Source of the DNA: Marivita sp041725935
GTDB taxonomy: Bacteria; Pseudomonadota; Alphaproteobacteria; Rhodobacterales; Rhodobacteraceae
Direction: 5' to 3'
DNA length: 64,000 bases
NCBI GenBank assembly: GCA_041725935.1
Contig: JBGRQD010000007.1
Span: forward strand, 1-64,000
Numbering within the stretch: position 1 is the stretch's first letter; every line of letters starts with the position of its first letter. A program made the translations under genes and the position numbers. This document shows, piece after piece, positions 61,482-64,000 of the stretch. A model generated the notes under the pieces. That model was not told the origin of the DNA and ran no database searches. It saw only the letters and a program-made list of their open reading frames with translations.

Positions 61482-62870
61482 ATGACGCAATCGGAGTTCG
61501 GAATCTTCCAGGAACGCCAGCGTGGCAGCTTTATCCGGCTGCGGACGATGATCTGGCTGCGATGGTGCGCCATCGTCGGACAATTGGCGGCGATCACGCT
61601 GGCCCAGAAGATGTACAATCTGCAACTTGAACTTGGATTGTGCTATTTGGCGGTCGGTGTGTCGATCGTCGGCAACCTGATCGCCATCTTCGTGTTCCCC
61701 GAAAACAAGCGTCTGAACGAGGCCGAGAACTTCCTCATGGTCCTGTTCGACCTGCTGCAATTGTGTTTCCTGATCTACCTCACCGGCGGGCTTCACAATC
61801 CGTTTACCATCCTGATCCTCGGTCCGGTGATCGTGTCTGCCACGATCATGACGCTCCGGTCGACCATCATCATCGGGGCCACCGCGATGATACTCGTGAC
61901 GCTCATGGTGTTCTTTCACCTGCCTCTCAGAACGGAACAGGGGTTCATCATGCGGATCGCGGATGTGTTCGTCTTTGGCCAATGGACCGCCATCACCATC
62001 GCGATCATCTTCCTGTCGCTCTATGCGCGGCAGATCACCGAGGAAATGAACTCCATGAGCGATGCCGTTGTCGCAACGCAGATGGCGCTGAGCCGGACGC
62101 AGATGCTCAATAACCTTGGGGGCGTGGTTGCGGCGGCCGCGCATGAACTGGGCACACCGCTGGCCACCATAAAGCTGACGAGCGCCGAACTGATCGAAGA
62201 TCTGGCCGACCAACCCGAACTGCAGGACGACGCGCGCCTGATCCGGGATCAGGCCAACCGCTGCCGTGACATCCTTCAGTCCATGGGTCGGGCTGGGAAG
62301 GAGGATCTGCAGATCCGCTCCGCCCCCCTTGTCGAGGTGATCCGCGAAGCCGCAGAGCCGCATCTGAACCGAGGCAAGGATGTTCTGATCGACTCGATCG
62401 GAGTAGACGATGACGCGTTTGATCCCCCTCTGACCCTGCGCCGCCCCGAAATCATTCACGGCCTGCGCAACCTGATCCAGAATGCGGTCGATTTCGCCCG
62501 GTCTTCTGTCTGGATCGAGGCGCGCTGGAACGACAGCGTCATTTCCGTGCGGATCATGGATGATGGGCCGGGTTACCCGACCAACATGCTCGGACGGATC
62601 GGGGATCCCTTTGTGCGCAACCGTCGCAGCGAGCGCGAGCGCACCGCGCGTCCCGGCTATGAAGGCATGGGGCTGGGCCTGTTCATCGCCAAAACGCTGC
62701 TTCAGCGGTCTGGCGCCGAACTAAGCTTTGCGAACGGCACAGGGCGGGCCAACGGGTCATCCCGGCATCGTGGCGCCATTGTCGAAGTCGTCTGGCCCCG
62801 CACGTCAATTGTGCCACCCAGCCTGCCAAAAGGCGAGGGCATCGGCCAAAATCCCGCATTCGAGGTCTGA
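61482..62870 (+). CDS. regB: redox sensor histidine kinase RegB (PrrB/ActS)
   Basis: This is a 462-residue kinase with six hydrophobic segments (about 22-182). The quinone-binding heptapeptide GGLHNPF (102-108) is present, the H box AAAHELGTPLATI has His221, and Cys261 in NRCRDIL is 40 residues later, the same spacing as His225 and redox Cys265 in Rhodobacter capsulatus RegB. The ATP site has LRNLIQNAVDFA and GMGLGLFIAKTLL. It is divergent from senC-regA. ATG 61482 is chosen for AAAGGG upstream. Confidence 0.96.
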   Translation: MTQSEFGIFQERQRGSFIRLRTMIWLRWCAIVGQLAAITLAQKMYNLQLELGLCYLAVGVSIVGNLIAIFVFPENKRLNEAENFLMVLFDLLQLCFLIYLTGGLHNPFTILILGPVIVSATIMTLRSTIIIGATAMILVTLMVFFHLPLRTEQGFIMRIADVFVFGQWTAITIAIIFLSLYARQITEEMNSMSDAVVATQMALSRTQMLNNLGGVVAAAAHELGTPLATIKLTSAELIEDLADQPELQDDARLIRDQANRCRDILQSMGRAGKEDLQIRSAPLVEVIREAAEPHLNRGKDVLIDSIGVDDDAFDPPLTLRRPEIIHGLRNLIQNAVDFARSSVWIEARWNDSVISVRIMDDGPGYPTNMLGRIGDPFVRNRRSERERTARPGYEGMGLGLFIAKTLLQRSGAELSFANGTGRANGSSRHRGAIVEVVWPRTSIVPPSLPKGEGIGQNPAFEV

Positions 62871-62945
62871 GACATCGGACGTAAATTAATCCTACATTAA
62901 CCATCTCACCGTTCAATATCAGCTTGACTGATCCGAAGGTGATTG

Positions 62946-64000
62946 ATGGATTCTCTTGTCTTGGCAGCAACTCTGCTCGGTCTGACCTGCGTTGCAGGGG
63001 GCGTCCTGCTGATCCGTTTCCTGCGCAAGTCTGCCCAACCCGATACACACCACCAAGAGGCACAGACGGTCACAATGCTGTTCCAGGACGGCACCCTGAT
63101 CGACGCGAATGACCAGATCTGGTCGCTCGTCCCGGAACTGCCATCCACTCCGACTTGGGACGACATACGAACCCTGTTGCTGCCAATTGCGTCCGATCTG
63201 CCGGAAACACTTTGTCCGACACAAATCAGCGCCGACATGTCCCGAATGGGACTGACCATTTCCAAAGAAGCTACCACTTTTCGCGTCACCCTGTCTCCTC
63301 CGATCTCCGCAGGCGAAGATTGGTTTACCGAAAAACATTCCGGTGCATTCGCCAGCCAGATGCAATCAGCGGTGATGCGTGCGCCGGACGTGATGTGGTG
63401 CATCACCCGAAAAGGCGAGCTGATATGGGGCAATGATACCTTCATGCTCTATGCAAACGCCTATGGCGGTGCGCACAGCTTTGCCGATCACATGGCGAAA
63501 CACGCCTCACCCGAGGCCCAGCGCTCGAAACGGGTCAAGCTCACATCAGACGACTTAAAACCGCATCTGTCCCGCTGGCTCGAGTTGACGGTCGAGGAAA
63601 CGGACACAGGGCTGATCCACTTCGCACGCGGAATCGACGCGGTGATGCGCGCCGAAGCCGCGCAGCAGAATTTCGTGCAGACCCTTTCGAAAACCTTTGC
63701 AAACCTGACGACCGGCCTTGCCATCTTTGATCGCGACAGGCGGCTGGTGCTCTTCAATCCGGCGCTTGTCGATCTCAGCAGGGTGCCCATCGACTTCCTG
63801 AGTTCACGTCCCGCGATGTTCGAGTTCTTCGACAAGCTGCGCGACTACCGGATCATGCCGGAGCCGAAAAATTATGACGACTGGCGCGAACGCATGGCCA
63901 AACTGGTCGCCGCCGCCTGTGATGACCGGTTTCGCGAAACCTGGACCTTGGCCAGCGGTCAGACCTTCGACATCACAGGCCAGCCCTATCCCGACGGTGC
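62946..64000 (+). CDS. PAS-domain sensor protein, probable histidine kinase (partial)
   Basis: The reading frame is open to the end of the window (351 codons seen). One N-terminal transmembrane segment (LAATLLGLTCVAGGVLLIRF) is followed by PAS-like domains: VMRAPDVMWCITRKGELIW and LTTGLAIFDRDRRLVLFNPA. The second is followed by DRFRETWTLASGQTFDITG, the pattern of PAS_7-type sensors. The kinase part would lie beyond 64000, so calling it a kinase is inference. It follows regB after 75 bp. Confidence 0.75.
   Translation, partial: MDSLVLAATLLGLTCVAGGVLLIRFLRKSAQPDTHHQEAQTVTMLFQDGTLIDANDQIWSLVPELPSTPTWDDIRTLLLPIASDLPETLCPTQISADMSRMGLTISKEATTFRVTLSPPISAGEDWFTEKHSGAFASQMQSAVMRAPDVMWCITRKGELIWGNDTFMLYANAYGGAHSFADHMAKHASPEAQRSKRVKLTSDDLKPHLSRWLELTVEETDTGLIHFARGIDAVMRAEAAQQNFVQTLSKTFANLTTGLAIFDRDRRLVLFNPALVDLSRVPIDFLSSRPAMFEFFDKLRDYRIMPEPKNYDDWRERMAKLVAAACDDRFRETWTLASGQTFDITGQPYPDG

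Overview
The window looks like chromosome of a marine or halotolerant alphaproteobacterium of the Rhodobacteraceae (Roseobacter-type). This is inferred from gene content, not from a marker gene. The evidence is the RegB/SenC/RegA redox cluster near ahcY, a hemD-Mic60-HemY operon, an ectABC-ask operon with a MarR-type regulator, a Mrp/Pha antiporter operon with fused A and B subunits, a five-gene urea transporter and many ABC and LysR genes. Coding is dense and GC-rich. I see no phage, insertion sequence, CRISPR array or rRNA. One tRNA gene (tRNA-Thr, anticodon CGU) is present.

Layout. 0.1-0.6 kb: two nearly identical secreted mini-proteins in tandem. 0.7-9.9 kb: a surface-glycan cluster with two GT2_4-type transferases (one with a degenerate duplicated domain), a three-part transferase/hydrolase protein, GalE, a GT2 and a GT4. 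10.0-20.8 kb: a catabolic locus around a divergent control region. A ROK regulator, a PIG-L deacetylase and a DMT exporter run left; a sugar-type ABC transporter, an ArgH-superfamily lyase and a GST-like protein run right. 20.8-31.2 kb: salt adaptation (ectoine genes, EctR-like MarR, Mrp/Pha cation antiporter). 31.6-33.1 kb: an orphan membrane histidine kinase. 33.1-36.3 kb: katG and a divergent oxyR. 37.2-43.2 kb: urtABCDE. 43.2-47.2 kb: an unassigned amino-acid locus (racemase, DegT-type PLP enzyme, CuyA/D-cysteine-desulfhydrase-type lyase, divergent LysR). 47.3-49.2 kb: a soluble PAS chemoreceptor, a DUF3072 protein and the tRNA. 49.3-53.1 kb: hemD-Mic60-HemY. 53.1-56.3 kb: tsaD-gpsA-yciI-EVE-DUF1761. 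56.5-58.9 kb: DUF2853, a BON-LysM protein and ahcY. 59.0-64.0 kb: HD hydrolase, GNAT, regA, senC, regB and a PAS sensor protein cut by the window end.

How the genes work together. Ectoine synthesis and the Mrp antiporter are both salt-stress functions and their operons overlap tail to tail. The ROK locus reads as one uptake-and-breakdown system for an unidentified, possibly N-substituted sugar-like compound. It is the best candidate for an undescribed pathway, followed by the racemase/DegT/CuyA-like locus. Regulatory structure visible in the DNA includes hairpin attenuators between binding-protein and permease genes in two ABC operons, an inverted repeat just downstream of a plausible ectA promoter, a T-N11-A LysR-type box, and several intergenic hairpins.
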